Part shown: positions 44,574 to 56,216 of the stretch, in pieces | Layout of the letters: each line of letters opens with the position of its first letter | How positions within the stretch are numbered: the first letter of the stretch is position 1 | Assembly (NCBI GenBank): GCA_033398695.1 | Contig: CM065811.1 | Location: forward strand, 113,011,501 to 113,075,500 | Direction of reading: 5' to 3' | Length of the DNA: 64,000 nt | Origin: Orobanche coerulescens | Lineage: Eukaryota; Streptophyta; Magnoliopsida; Lamiales; Orobanchaceae | The notes under the pieces: generated by a model | The model's input: only the letters and a program-made list of their open reading frames with translations | What the model was told of the DNA's origin: nothing | The model's database searches: none | Program-made: the position numbers and the translations under genes

Positions 44574-44978
44574 TCAGTGCACTCCAAGCAAATTTCGGTG
44601 AGGGTCTTCAAGAGAGGATTTGATCGAGGTCATACAGTAAACCTCTTGAGTAGGAACCGAGTTGTCTTCGTATGAGTTAATAACAGATAATAAGGTAACA
44701 GGTGAGTAACGTGCATTAAGTTTATTTCGTGAGGTGGTGCTAGTGTCACTCGTTCTCAACATCTCACTCGTTTGTTCTCTCAACTTCCTAGCACGTGCAC
44801 GTGTGATAGGACCAGTGGGGTCCATGACGGTTCCAACCGTTCCTAACTCTCTTGGTAGCACAACCGTGTTTGTATCAATTAGGGTATTGTTGTTATGATT
44901 CTTGAAGTTATGTGAAGTGTATATTGAAGGATATGATGATACATGACTTGGATTTCGAATTGGATGATTATCTACCTG
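44574..44978 (-). pseudogene. C-terminal tail of a chromovirus pol (GPITRARA motif)
   Basis: An open minus-strand stretch of 135 codons from 44978 to a stop at 44576-44574. It contains LPRELG and GPITRARARKLREQ, a tail motif seen at the pol C-terminus of several plant gypsy elements. The upstream codon at 44979-44981 is a stop, and further upstream no integrase is recognised, so the sequence is truncated near there. It would belong to a unit whose 3' LTR is 44149-43213. Confidence 0.6.
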
Positions 44979-44981
44979 TTA

Positions 44982-47422
44982 AAGGATATCGAATTACGTT
45001 GTTTTGACAGCTATGAACAAGGTTTCGAATCATTTAGTGTTCTTGAGGAACTCCTTGATGAATTTAACATAGCAAGACGATCGTATGTTGAATTATCGGT
45101 ATTTTAGATATGAAGATCGAATTGTAGTGATAGAATTCGTATGTTCTTGATGAAATACGAATCATGATATCAATTGGGAATCCGAAAAGATTGTGTTTGA
45201 TCACCAAATATGATTTCCTTTACATTCATATCCATAATCATATTTTGGTCATGAATTCATAATTGTTTGATTTGAATTGTTCGGACTTGCGTCTAATCGA
45301 GATATTGTGAAATCTTTGGGTTTGTTGATCGGTTATATTGATCGTTAATATCGATTAGTGGATTTTGGTTCATATTGTGGATATGAGTTCGTAACGGTTT
45401 AGGTTATACTATTTGGTTTTGTATATGATCGAAGTGACATTGAACCGTTGTGATTGATTGGTTGGAGATGTCGGTTATTGATTGTTATTGAACTTGTTTT
45501 GCATCGAATTATGGTAATAGGTTGAGAATATTGATCGGTGATTAAAATCGTGCCTTACGGTCAAGTTTGAGGATGCTCGTGGATTGCATTGATCGGGGCC
45601 GAGGAACTTACAGACGATGGCAAGGGATTGGTTACGGCTTCATCGGTATCGAGGCAAGTTATTACTTGCTCAGTTATAATGTTTAATGAATGGTTTCAGT
45701 TTCATTTCATTTATAATGCATATAGCAATGATTATTACTGCATATTCAGGAGATTTGGATTATATGTTGTCTTTCCGATTCTGGGAGTTAAATCATAATG
45801 TAGATGCTTTATCTCGGTTATTGGCATAATCGGGTATCAAGGTTACGTTGCGATAAAGATGAGGATATGAGTATCTATATTCCATGGTACGTTTGGATCG
45901 CCGAGCATTGAGGATAATCGCCGGTGATGATTTGACATCGAGATTTCTCCTGAAGGACTCGGGACAAGTATCTTAGTTTGATTCGGTTTAGTGTTGTTGA
46001 TATTGATCATGCAGGTTGTTATTCATGTTGCTGAACATGAAGTCGTCCTAGTTGTTTCATCATAGTGTCGTTCATGTTTTTGATTCATATGTTGTTCATG
46101 TTGATGAACATATTGAGTTGCATATGTGTATGCATAATTGTATTGTTTATGTTGTGTTGATCCGATGGGATCGTGTGATCTACGCTGAGGGCACTGGATC
46201 AGATGTCCACTATGTGTTGATCCGATGGGATCATCATGGGGATCTATGCTGAGGGCGCTGGATCGTTGGACAGGTTTTCCACCATGCGTTGGTCCGACGG
46301 GATCATCATGGGGATCTATGCTGAGGGCGCTGGATCGTTGGATTGCCCAGTGTTATGTTGATGGAATCATGTGGATTCGCATCATTGATTTTATCACGTG
46401 TTGTTGTGCATATGTATATTGTTGGTTATCCATCTAGTGTTGATCTAGTAGGATCATCTTGGGATCTATGCTGAGGGCGCTGAATCATGGGATTTCTATT
46501 GAGTATACACTATTGTTATTGTTTTGAGCATATTGATGTTGTCATATGAGTATGCATTTGTAGGTCTTGTGTTAGGACCGTGCCCGTATGTTGCATTGAT
46601 CTGATCTCGGATTAGACTGACATGATTGTCGTGGTATTGTGTATCTCGAGGTATGTTCCGTGTTTCCCTTGGTATTTGTCTTTGATGGACAATTGGTTTT
46701 CGTGTCGAGATGTGATGATGTTACCCGACGGATTTAGGTTGGACAGTGTTAGTAGATTTCGTAACAGTGAGTTATGATGATGTTGGGTACTGTGTGAGAT
46801 GTGAATTTTGGTAAAGTTATGACGATAAGATTACATTGGTCGTATTCTTATTTTGTATTCTCATTGGTATGTAATTATTCATGTGATGTGACGGTTATCA
46901 TTGTTGGATATTATGGCTGACCCCGTCGTGGGCTTTCTTTTTAGGTTCTTGAGATATCGAGCTTGTAGCAGTCGTAGAGATATGAGCTTCCCGGAGGATA
47001 CTGGCTAGGGCATATAATTGTGTATTGAGTTTCCTGATCAGTTGTGTATTCCGCTGCTAGAGTATTTTTAACTGTTTCTCTTTTCCGCTGCGTGAGTATT
47101 TTCAAATGGCCTTTTGGTATCTGGTAACTTAGGTTACTTTGGCAATCGTTTTCTAAACTATTTTGTCGGTACGTATAAGCGATAGCTTAACATATGTTTT
47201 TAAACTGTTGAGTTCTGGCATTTCAAGCCTTGTCCTTTAAACGAGATTTTACGACGGTTTTGATAAACAGATTTTATATAGTCTTCAAATGTTTTAAAGA
47301 TAGTACCGTCGTTGGCCTCTTGGGCATTTGTAAATATTTGCGAAAATTACTTTTAGTCTTGTGGGTTCCATTCCGGGGCCCACGGCGCTGTAATATTCCT
47401 GATTGGATCTGGGGGTGTTACA
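44982..47422 (+). repeat. Family 4 LTR, 5' copy, 5'-truncated
   Basis: Ends GGGGGTGTTACA at 47422 and is followed by a primer site. The left limit against the CRM-like fragment is uncertain (about 44880-45000). The usual LTR start and promoter word array are missing. A 64-72-bp tandem array (46157-46490) is present. The double hairpin of families 1-3 was not found, and the last 350 bases instead carry CCGCTGCGTGAGT and GGGGCCCACGGCGCTGTAAT, blocks that also occur in the family 1 internal region (6370-6640). Confidence 0.75.
46157..46490 (+). repeat. 64-72-bp tandem array, four units
   Basis: GCTGAGGGC occurs at 46184, 46248, 46320 and about 46470. Units contain TTGGTCCGACGGGATCATCA and CATGGGGATCTATGC. 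The same array is present on the minus strand in the LTRs at 52177-54564 and 59415-61793. Confidence 0.82.
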
Positions 47423-47518
47423 AAATATGGTATCGGAGCTTAGGTTGAGAAAACCTAGGCAGTCGAGTCGAGTTGGGTCGTGTTTTTGTCACATCATTCG
47501 ATTTGTCGATTGACTAAC
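47423..47518 (+). mobile_element. Family 4 internal region, first segment, with primer site
   Basis: Primer site TGGTATCGGAGC at 47428-47439, followed by TTAGGTTGAGAAAACCTAGGC, matching the same place in families 1-3. Interrupted at 47518 by a solo LTR and resumed at 51924. Confidence 0.8.
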
Positions 47519-47832
47519 TGTAACATCCCAAAAATTTCAAGGAATTTAAAATTTTTAAAGTAAAATTTCATTAATAAAACTCCTTTAATAATTCAATCGT
47601 TTCATTTGCAATCCATAATTTATATTCTCCCGAATAATAAACAGCAGAATAAATGTCTAAAATAAAAATCATATTTGCAACCCAAACATCAATATTCTCT
47701 AGAACGTTAAACAGCGGAATAAATGTCTAAAATTAAAATTCGTAAAAGTAATCAGCCCTTCACGTGCGCCAGTGTGTACTCGTCACGCCTTGGAGCCACT
47801 CGTACCTGGAACAATAATTTATTGGGAAAGGG

Positions 47833-47847
47833 TAAGCACGAAGCTTA
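47833..47847 (-). promoter_or_regulatory. Short hairpin in family 5 LTR
   Basis: The minus strand reads TAAGC-TTCGT-GCTTA followed by CCCTTTCCC. The place is similar to hairpin I of the other LTR families. Confidence 0.45.
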
Positions 47848-47960
47848 GTGAATTCAACCACCATAGATAACACAGTTAGTCCACACTATCCCTATAACAG
47901 ATAGTTGCACATAAACAAGCATACATGTCTACGAACAAATCATAAACATGCATTCCTACC

Positions 47961-48135
47961 CCTGCGCCACCCGCGTATAACCTCTTAGCCCCACCGAGAT
48001 TCTACGCCACCCGCGTATACAATCTTCGGCCCCGCCGAGTTCCTACGCCACCCGCACATACAAACATTGGCCCCCGAGTCCTTACGCCACCCGCGTATAC
48101 ATGACAACGCCACCCGCATATACATGTCAACAAAG
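47961..48135. repeat. Tandem CGCCACCCGCGTATACA units
   Basis: Five units of ACGCCACCCGCGTATACA type, the first three spaced by CTTAGCCCCACCGAG-like fillers (about 50 bp) and the later ones shorter. Confidence 0.75.
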
Positions 48136-48513
48136 GGCTGACTAGCCACCCTGCTATCTAGCCCCGCATCACAAATAATTAAGGCAACCACATACGAGCT
48201 ACAGTAATGTAAAACAGCTGATATTAAATATAGTGAGAGAACTCACCTCGTAAGCGCGCCCAGTTCACTAATAACAATTTCAAGCTCCCCAACCAAGATC
48301 ACTTCCCAACACCTAAACAAACGTTAAAATGTATTAGCACGAAGCCCGGACCCTAAAACACGACGCACGCTTAAATTATCACTAAAACAACTTTCCGGTC
48401 TAACCAAATAGGTCTGTTCGGGACCTGTTCTGACCTCCTTAAACCAAGAAATACTTTATTATTATTACATGGACAGAAAGTAATCTGAGTTAGGGTTCCA
48501 CGTACATATTATA

Positions 48514-51130
48514 TGTAACACCCCAAACTAGGCGGATATTACAGTGCCGTGGACCCCCGACTGGGACCCACCAGGCGAATGGAAAAGGATGAATTACACA
48601 GGGTAAATGTAGTACCGAACCACATTATAACATCAATTACTCCGAGTAGGAGTTTCATACAACACACCCAGGATAATAGAATACATGTGTATCTTATGTG
48701 ACGATAAAATACACGACACTGAATGAAATGAGTATTCGAACGGAATGTCTGCAGCGGAATAAATAAAGAAAACATGAATGACTGAATAAATGACTGAAAG
48801 GACTGGGGCCCCCTTCTAGTATCACTGGGACTCCCCGCCAACGTGTTCTCCTCGCGCTTTGCCTTGCCATGACTCGAAAAACAATATCCCCAAACGGGTC
48901 GATTATCTAACAACAATCCTCAAGGGTTGAAAATACACAATTATGATTAACTGAAGTTATGAAATATTCTTAGCTATGAATTACGCTGGAGAGGAGTATC
49001 ATAGTACGCCCGTAATGTTCTGTGTGAGTGTACAACACCCGTCCGTGTACCTAATTAGTCTCACGGTGTAACGCTTTCCCGTGTGCACGGTCTAATGTAT
49101 CGGTGAACCCAATACAATAACCATCGTGTGCCCGACTAAAAATTCCACACAGCCACACCCGGCCACGCAATATGAACCCAGAAGGTCATATGAACAAGAA
49201 TGACCGTAATGAATATCAATGAATAAGTAATAATCTGACAAAGTCAAGAATGCCTCACCGAGATGAGAGTAATAATGAAATGAATGATAGCTCAACGAAA
49301 AGATTGAAACCGTCGTTCTTTATGACTGAAGTGATTAATTGACAATAACAAGTTTTAATATGATTAATACAATGATGAATGAGTTATGATTATGAATAAT
49401 CAACAACAAAAGGTATGAATATCCTTTTAACCGAGTAAGAATTAACTTACACAACAACGATGAAGAATGTCCGTCCACGAACAACGTCCTAACCAAGATA
49501 CCGGTCGCTCGAACAACCTTAATTCAATACAATTGCCAACAATCCGATCAATAACGAATTAAACACGAATATAACGAACTCAAGACGTCGATACGATTAA
49601 ACCAAGTTCATTGGGGCATTATATCGAACACTTTGAGGCCAACTTTGATTGATTACCACTAAACCTCAATAATACCAACTTCAAATCCCCAAGAAGTGTT
49701 TCAAAACAACAAAACATCTCCAATACGATCAATAATCCGTTATGAATATCCAAAAACGTGATTATAACAACAATTAATCGGAAATCCCCAAATCCAACTC
49801 GATATTCAAAGTGTTCTTGAATAAATCTCTCAATAATCCAATGAATCCTTATACAAACTCATAATCATATACATATCCCTTCATATAACATGATTATAAC
49901 GTCCAAAACATCATAACTCAACACAAAATCGAAATCCAAGGTGTTGAAGAAATTACCTCTTGAAGATCCAACCACTACGATCCGAAGAACACGAGTTAAA
50001 ACGAGTATCCAAGCTTCTCAAAGGAATGAAGATGATGAAGATTACACACTCAAGTGATTGATGATGATAAAATCTCTCTCTCAACCCTCTCTCTCGGATG
50101 AAGAAGGAAAAAGAAGAAGTGAGGAGAAATGACCCGGCCAAGTCATTAAATCTGCCGGAAGTTACGGCCGTAACTCGGCCCTCTTACGGCCGTCACTTTC
50201 CAAGTCAACAGCCCTACGGCCGTAATCGCCAACTCAGACGGCCGTAACTCGCTTCGTCAAAGCTCGCCGGCAGACTTACGGCCGTAATCGATCCCGAGTT
50301 ACGGCGTAACCCGCCGTCAAAAACATCCGCCGACACCCTTACGGCCGTAACCGCACACCTTACGGCCGTAACTCGGATGATACGGCCGTATCCGGCCAAA
50401 CTTACGGGCGTAAGCCCTCTTCGTCAAAACGACTGTGCACTGCCGCAGACGGCCAGAATCGGCCAAGCCTTACGGCCGTACCTTCCTCGACTTACGGCCG
50501 TATGCCGCAACCCCTACGGCCGTAAGTCACCCTTGGTCGACAACACCCAAAATTCACGAACACCACTTACGGCCGTATCTCACCTTCCTTACGGCCGTAA
50601 CTCACCTTCGCCAAAAATGTCTCGGTAGCATTGACGCCAGACGGCCAGAATCGCCAGCTTACTACGGCCGTCGCTCGACTTACGGCCGTACCACAAGACC
50701 TTACGGCCGTAAGTCCCTTTCGTCCAAATGGCCTGAAAACACGAACCCTTGTTACGGCCGTAACCCAAAGTCCTTACGGCCGTAACTCGTCTTGGCCAAG
50801 TTGAAAATTCCGATAACTCCGATTCCTCGCTACGGTGATGAATGATCCGACATAACATACGAATGTGAAAATGAACAAGTCTAAAACAAGCCACCGATGA
50901 AGCCCCGATACGACTACCAATCACGATGAAAACAACAATACTCCCGTCGGTCTCTAAACGGAGATGACATGCCGATCGGTAACTGATATACGATTACAAC
51001 AAGCCAACAGTGAACACAAATGAATGAATCAAGAATGATGAGTGATTATTAACGAGTGAGAAATACTGAGTGACAATTACAGACTGATAATTACTGAATG
51101 AAAATGAATGAATTACAACCGGATATTACA
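48514..51130 (-). mobile_element. Solo LTR (family 6, TTACGGCCGTAA type)
   Basis: 2617 bp, flanked by TTATA on both sides (48509-48513 and 51131-51135). On the minus strand it begins TGTAATATCCGG and ends GGGGTGTTACA. It carries the same kind of palindromic words as family 2 but no 78-bp array, and its end matches families 4 and 6 (CCTGGTGGGTCCC, GGTCCACGGC). It lies inside the family 5 solo LTR. Confidence 0.85.
50150..50800. repeat. TTACGGCCGTAA palindromic word array (about 20 words)
   Basis: Roughly twenty copies of CTTACGGCCGTAA/CTACGGCCGTA, most intact and a few with single changes, spaced 12-50 bases apart. This is the densest word array in the window. It precedes a T/C-rich leader on the minus strand (50150-50050). 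Confidence 0.85.
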
Positions 51131-51923
51131 TTATATGCCTCCTGGCGATTTTTCCACAATTTACTACGGATTTTACAAAAACAGTTCGCAGAACAGTGAG
51201 AAACAGCACCTTCCAGTATAAAATGACGATTTGACCTATGCTACGTTCCGAACTGGATTTTGTGTAAAACACATAAAAGTTACTAGCCTCAGAAAGGAAA
51301 CTTTTGGCACTGGTTTCACTCCAATCTGAGCTACGAGCAAGAAGTTATGGCTTATGCAATACAGTATCAGATTACTGAGTTTTCACATGAAATGATAAAC
51401 GATTTTCCGATGCGCGATTTAGCGGCGTTGGTGCCCGATCACCGGCGACGAGAAAACAGAAAAGAAGACAAAGGATTAAGGCTTACCTCGCAATGAAACC
51501 TTACACCCGCACCTGCTCCTCTGTCTCTCGAAAACTCTGACGAACAATGGTGGTGGCGGTGGTTCCCGACGACAACAGCGATGGCGGTGGGGAAAAGAGT
51601 CGGCTGAGAGTTTAGAGGGGATTAGGGTTTTCAGATTTCTTGGGTGTGCGACGCAAGGAGACATGAAATAAGAAGGGAGGGGGTTCGGTTCCCTTCATGG
51701 GCCGGCCCATGCACAGCATTTATCAAAAATATCCATTTAGTCCCTAATTTTTCAAACACTCTCCTTACCACCTACAATAGATAAAATTTAACACTTTAAG
51801 CCACCTAACACGACTTAAATTACTTTTGGCATATCCCATCAATCCCGTTGAACAACATTTAATTAAAGAAAATATTAATCAACATAAACATAATCCATAC
51901 CGGGACACGAGCTTTACACTAAC

Positions 51924-52176
51924 ACTAGAGTCCTAGATTTTTGTTGTTTACTTGGGCTTGTGCGTTATGTGATTTACCAGTGTGTTACTGGGATTGCTGT
52001 GAACTTTTCCAAATGGTGTTAACGTATTTCTTCGGATAGAGCTGTGTTGCGTTCTCGAGTTGAACTGAGTTTGCAAAATGTTTGTTTTGTAAATGTCTGT
52101 GTTGAGTATTTTCTAGAGTTGAGACATGTGTCAGTATCACGGGAAATCATCGGCTTCACGATCTGTAAGTATTTGG
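51924..52176 (+). mobile_element. Family 4 internal region, second segment
   Basis: Continues from 47518 once the solo LTRs are removed. It ends with ATCATCGGCTTCACGATCTG and GTAAGT (52165-52170), the same donor-like site as at 6030 and 36487, then TTTGG, the target duplication of the next insertion. Confidence 0.7.
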
Positions 52177-52489
52177 TGTAACACCCCGAGATATTCGTAA
52201 TAATTACAGCGCCGTAAATCCTTTATATAAGAATTTATAAGGCTAATTTGAAGACAATGGAAATAATACAAAAGTGTCATTAATGAAAGGAATTTCAAAC
52301 TCGTTCGACGATTCAAATAAATTCATTATTACAAAATGATCCCAAGACAACAACATAAACGTACTCGAGTACTGAAATAACCGGATAATAAGACAACATA
52401 AACCACATCACTGAGCCACTTCATCGTCATGTCGGTACTGTGGCTGGTTTCCCGTTCCACGGCTACCTGAACATCAAAACAAATGTCCA

Positions 52490-52518
52490 CCCCCGAAGGG
52501 GTTAGCAAAACAATGCTA
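52490..52518 (-). promoter_or_regulatory. Double hairpin, family 7
   Basis: On the minus strand TAGCA-N6-TGCTA (52518-52503) is followed by CCCC-TTCG-GGGG (52501-52490), a UUCG-type tetraloop if transcribed. The 5' LTR has the same pair at about 59743-59728. Confidence 0.6.
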
Positions 52519-52627
52519 GTACAAGTATCGTACTACAATAAATCATCAATGCATCATAAAACATACAAAACGGACTCCCGTCATCATAATCCAAGATGTG
52601 AATCCTCACGATTCCATCAACATAATA

Positions 52628-52810
52628 CAGGGTAATCCAACGATCCAGCGCCCTCGGTATAGATCCCCATGATGATCCCGTCGGACCAACGCATGGTGGG
52701 AAACCCATCCAACGATCCAGCGCCCTCAGCATAGATCCCCATGATGATCCCGTCGGACCAACGCATGGTGGACATTCGATCCAGCCTCAAAGATAGATCC
52801 TCATGATCCC
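52628..52810 (-). repeat. 72-bp tandem array (3' LTR)
   Basis: CAGCGCCCTC at 52646 and 52718 on the plus strand, with a third, damaged unit near 52790. The unit is the reverse complement of the family 4 array unit (46157-46490). The 5' LTR copy (59872-60050) has the third unit intact. Confidence 0.82.
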
Positions 52811-53159
52811 CTCGGATCATTTTCAACACAACCATTATAATTATGCATACACATATACAAATCAACACGTTCATCAACGTAAATATCATGACAACTCAAA
52901 GAATATAGTCACATGTTCAACAACACGAATAAATCGTACACATGATCAATAATGCAATATCAATAAGCTTAAAATACGATACTTGCCTCAAAGATGGCAA
53001 GAACAAATCACTCCAACGATCTCAACACACTCGAAGGCCGTCTCCTTCGATCAACGTAACAAGCTCGAACCTTAACAAAAGAAATAATATAGAATTTATC
53101 TCATGTTGTACGAATGTCTAACAACCCGGTCTACGTCTGAAAGCTCTAAAAATGTAATC

Positions 53160-53400
53160 TGCCTGAACTACTTAGCGTACGCTACGTACTCTACGTAACG
53201 TGCGCTAAGACTGCCCGTTAGCGCATGTAAACGACGAAGTCTAGCGTATGCTAACATATGTACGGACAGTCCTCTCTGATCAGCCGACTGACTCGCCTGA
53301 TGACATAACGTACGTTACGTACCAAACGTAGCGTATGTTACTCATTCCCGATAGCGCACGTTAATATACATATCTTAGCGTGCGCTAATCGTGCATGGCA
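53160..53400. repeat. TAGCGTGCGCTA/ACGTACGTT word group (3' LTR)
   Basis: Words such as TTAGCGTACGCTACG, ACGTGCGCTAAG, ATAACGTACGTTACGT and TTAGCGTGCGCTAA. This group lies downstream of the TATA-like box in transcription order, unlike the main group at 54100-54420. The 5' LTR equivalent is 60410-60620. Confidence 0.7.
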
Positions 53401-54099
53401 GTTTACTACTGGGCAGAAAACTTGATCTAATGGTGATGAAACTCATGAAATCTTCAGTGTTAATTCATGCCATCTCCGTGCATATCATGCCCATACGGTT
53501 TGTGAAAGATCTTTACGGATTAAACGACTTCAAGGTACAAGGATACGTATAATCATCACAACATCATAATTCATCTTGATCTTCAAGAAAATATCCTAAG
53601 TTCAATCCATTCCAAATCCTAAAACGTATGATTCCATTATGTAAAGACATAAGAACTTGATAATCTCCATGAACTGGCCAATATCGGTTAGAAGATACAT
53701 GAATATGCTTAGGAGTCCATACACTAAAAAGGTTCAATGGATTATACGATGAATAAGTACCGAAACATCGAAAATATCCTTCTAACACATGATGTTCGAC
53801 TACTTACGAATTTAACTGACTAGATAATCCCAAATCATGATCAAAATGTCCTTCAGAATACTACTAATATTGGTGAAGAATTACCTACCTCAAAGTAGCG
53901 AAGAACACGAAGGAATTTGAATAAATCCAACACCGAGAGCTTGAACACCAATCTCCAATGATCTACAATCTTCAACTCGGGCTAGGATGATGATATGAAG
54001 GGTTTAGGATGGAGAGAGTGACTTTCTATGTCTCAGAATTCGGGTTTGGAAAGTGATGAAAGCTAAAAATGTAAAAGGGTGCTCTCTTATATATAGAAA

Positions 54100-54420
54100 A
54101 TTGTTATTAGCACGCGCTAGTCCATATTCATAGCGTGCGCTAACGGCTATACGAAACTTACTGACTTCATTGTACTCAGCATTTAGCATGCGCTATCCTC
54201 ATATCAGTAGCGTGCGCTACTGCGTTGACTTGGCTTTTCCCAAAAGCCGTCCAGGTTCATCCCGACATAATCCCAACGAAATCCGCGGCCTGATATCACC
54301 TACCAACATGTCTCAATCATGCTGATTACGTATAGCGTGCACTAAGGTTCATATATAGCATGCGCTACTAAACCCAAATTAGCGTACGCTACGCCTAGTC
54401 GATAGCGTGCGCTACAAGTG
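54100..54420. repeat. TAGCGTGCGCTA palindromic word array (3' LTR)
   Basis: Words TTAGCACGCGCTAG, TAGCGTGCGCTAA, TTAGCATGCGCTA and TTAGCGTACGCTA, upstream of the TATA-like CTATATATAA in transcription order. The 5' LTR has the same array at 61330-61645. Differences between the copies are mostly C/T or G/A at CpG. Confidence 0.78.
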
Positions 54421-54564
54421 CAAAATCACAATATTGAACACAATCTTGAAATCATCTGCTCAACAACACCAGATCATGAAATACAGAGAATAATACTCAG
54501 ATCAAAATACAACAAATACAATATCACAAGGTTCAATTACACATCAGAAATCTCGGGTATTACA

Positions 54565-54602
54565 TCCTCTCTCCCTAAAAATAAGTTTCGTCCCGAAACT
54601 TA
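54565..54602 (-). promoter_or_regulatory. Palindrome plus polypurine tract of family 7
   Basis: The minus strand reads AAGTTTCGGGACGAAACTT then ATTTTTAGGGAGAGAGGA directly before the 3' LTR, the same palindrome as in families 1 and 3. Confidence 0.82.
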
Positions 54603-55154
54603 AGATGAAAACAACTCCGGATATTTAGTCTTCATATTGTCCTCCGTTTCCCAAGTGGCCTCTTCAACTCCGTGTCGTGACCATTGTACTTTAACCAAGT
54701 GTATTGGTTTATTCCTCAATTGTTTGATCCAACTCTCAAGTATCTTGATTGGTCTCTCTTCGAAGGTGCCGTCATTAGCTATCTCGATCTCGTCGAAATC
54801 AATAATATGACTCGGATCTGATACATACTTCTGCAATTGGGATACGTGAAACACATTATGAATGTGACTCAGCGATGGAGGTAAGGCCACCCTGTATGCT
54901 AAATCCCCAACTCTCTCGAGGATCTCAAATGATCCGATATATCTCGGACTTAGCTTACCTTTCCTCCCAAAACGAAAAATTCCTCGTGTAGGAGACACCT
55001 TCAATAGTACGTGGTCCCCAATCTTGAACTCTAGTGGGCGACGACGCACATCAGCATAAGACTTCTGTCGACTCTGGGCAGTCAACAGTCTTTCCCGAAT
55101 TAAAGCTATCTTCTCTTGAGTCTGAACTATCAATTCCGGTTCCGTCCCGATCAA
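54600..55154 (-). pseudogene. Integrase C-terminus with chromodomain-like end
   Basis: A minus-strand frame of 184 codons, following the integrase core after a nonsense codon near 55155. It contains YADVRRRPLEF, GDHVLLKVSPTRG, GRKGKLSPRYIGSFEIL, YRVALPPSLSHIHNVFHVS, then a chromodomain-like tail with RNKPIHLVKVQWSRHGVEE and ATWETED, and ends KYPELF. This tail form is characteristic of Tekay/Del chromoviruses, whose chromodomain is thought to guide integration to particular chromatin. The stop before it means it is not made as part of integrase. Confidence 0.88.
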
Positions 55155-55169
55155 GTCCGAAGAATCATC

Positions 55170-56189
55170 CTAGCATAGGGGTGATCGACATCTTCTCCCG
55201 TACAAAGCTTCAAATGGTGCCATCTTAATAGAAGCATGCCAACTATTGTTATATGTGAATTCAATTAACGGCAAGTGAACTTCCCAGTCAGTTGACCAAT
55301 CCAAGGCACAAGCTCTAAGCATGTCTTCTACTGTCTGAATAGTCCTTTCGGACTGACCGTCCATCTGAGGATGATAAGACGTGCTAAAGTTTAGCTCGGT
55401 CCCCAAAGCCTTGTGAACTTCCTTCCAGAAGTGCGACACGAAGCGACCATCTCGATCTGAAATAATGGTCTTCGGCGTCCCATGTAATCTGACTATCTCT
55501 GCAATAAATACTCGTGCCAATTTCTCGGGTCCCCACGTGTCTTTAATTCCTAGTAAATGAGCCGACTTGGTTAGTCGATCAGATACAACCCAAATCATGT
55601 TCATTCCCGACTTGGTCCTTGGCATACTGGTGATGAAATCCATCGAGATATCCTCCCACTTCCACTCAGGGATCGAAAGTGGCTTTAACATTCCGGCAGG
55701 TCGCTGATGTTCAATCTTAACCTGCTGACAAGTCAAACACTTCGAAACGTACTCTGCTACGTCCTTCTTTATATTTCCCAACCAGAAGTTTTGTTTTATA
55801 TCCTTATACATCTTACTACTGTCCGGGTGAATAGAATAGGGCGCGCTGTGAGCTTCCTTCAGAATCGTCCGCCTCAAATCATCATCATCGGGAACGCAAA
55901 GTCGACTCTGAAATCTCAGAACTCCATCCTCTTGTATCATGAATCCTAGGACCTTTCCTTTCTTTACTTCATCACATAACCGAAGAATCAGAGAATCGTT
56001 CAACTTCTTAGATTTGATTTCCTCGACTAGTGACGAAGTCAGTTCCATCACATATAGTTGCCCTTGGATCTCTGGTGACCATACTTCAATCCCTTCGCGG
56101 ATCAATTCTCGTTGAATGCTGGTTTGGGACGTAAGCGCTTCCAACACTCGAATAGAAACAGGTTTTCGGCTCAGTGCATCCGCTACCAC
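55170..56189 (-). pseudogene. Integrase core (family 7)
   Basis: A 340-codon minus-strand frame starting VADALSRKP (the RNase H-integrase linker). The zinc-binding HHCC region appears as HSAPYSIH...CLTCQQ. The catalytic core shows the first Asp in MDFITSMP, the second in ISDRDGRF and the Glu in DGQSERTIQTVEDML, so DD35E is retained. It ends at a TAG after GRRCRSPL-C where Trp is usual. It inserts element DNA into the genome when intact. Here it is separated from reverse transcriptase by a stop near 56216 and from its own C-terminus by the TAG. Confidence 0.92.
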
Positions 56190-56216
56190 GTTTGCTTTAC
56201 CCGGATGATAGAGAAT

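Larger units (their letters stand above)
40200..44978 (-). mobile_element. CRM/Galadriel-like Ty3/gypsy chromovirus fragment
   Basis: Read on the minus strand the order is: pol 3' tail (44978-44574), an LTR of about 0.94 kb (44149-43213), primer site, gag (43040-41877), protease (41738-41208), and reverse transcriptase to the start of RNase H (41162-40200). One LTR thus stands between the end of one internal region and the start of another, as in a tandem array. Both outer edges are truncated, with no LTR or target duplication. The DGGS-type protease site and the [12 protein letters not shown] reverse transcriptase resemble the CRM/Galadriel group. That placement is from motif memory, not a tree. 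Confidence 0.75.
47519..51918 (-). mobile_element. Solo LTR (family 5) interrupted by another solo LTR
   Basis: CTAAC flanks both ends (47514-47518 and 51919-51923). On the minus strand it starts TGTAAAGCTCGTGTCCCGG (51918) and ends GGGATGTTACA (47519). Without the insertion it is about 1.8 kb. It has its own tandem array of ACGCCACCCGCGTATACA-like units (47961-48135) and a TAAGC-TTCGT-GCTTA hairpin (47833-47847). No internal sequence or second LTR is present, so it is a solo LTR. Confidence 0.85.
52177..54564 (-). repeat. Family 7 LTR, 3' copy
   Basis: 2388 bp. In transcription order: TGTAATACCCGAG start, TAGCGYGCGCTA words (54420-54100), TATA-like CTATATATAA (54096-54087), a second word group (53400-53160), a 72-bp array shared with family 4 (52800-52628), hairpins (52518-52490), end CGGGGTGTTACA. 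Confidence 0.9.

Noticed and set aside
44982..45130. Plus-strand stretch that can be read as a short acidic peptide next to the family 4 LTR
   Set aside because: Open for only a few dozen codons without motif, at an uncertain junction. Not enough for a gene call.
50150..50800. Repeat array with short irregular spacers, resembling a CRISPR array
   Set aside because: The words are 10-14-bp palindromes with spacers of very uneven length, the sequence is a plant LTR, and no cas-like gene exists here.
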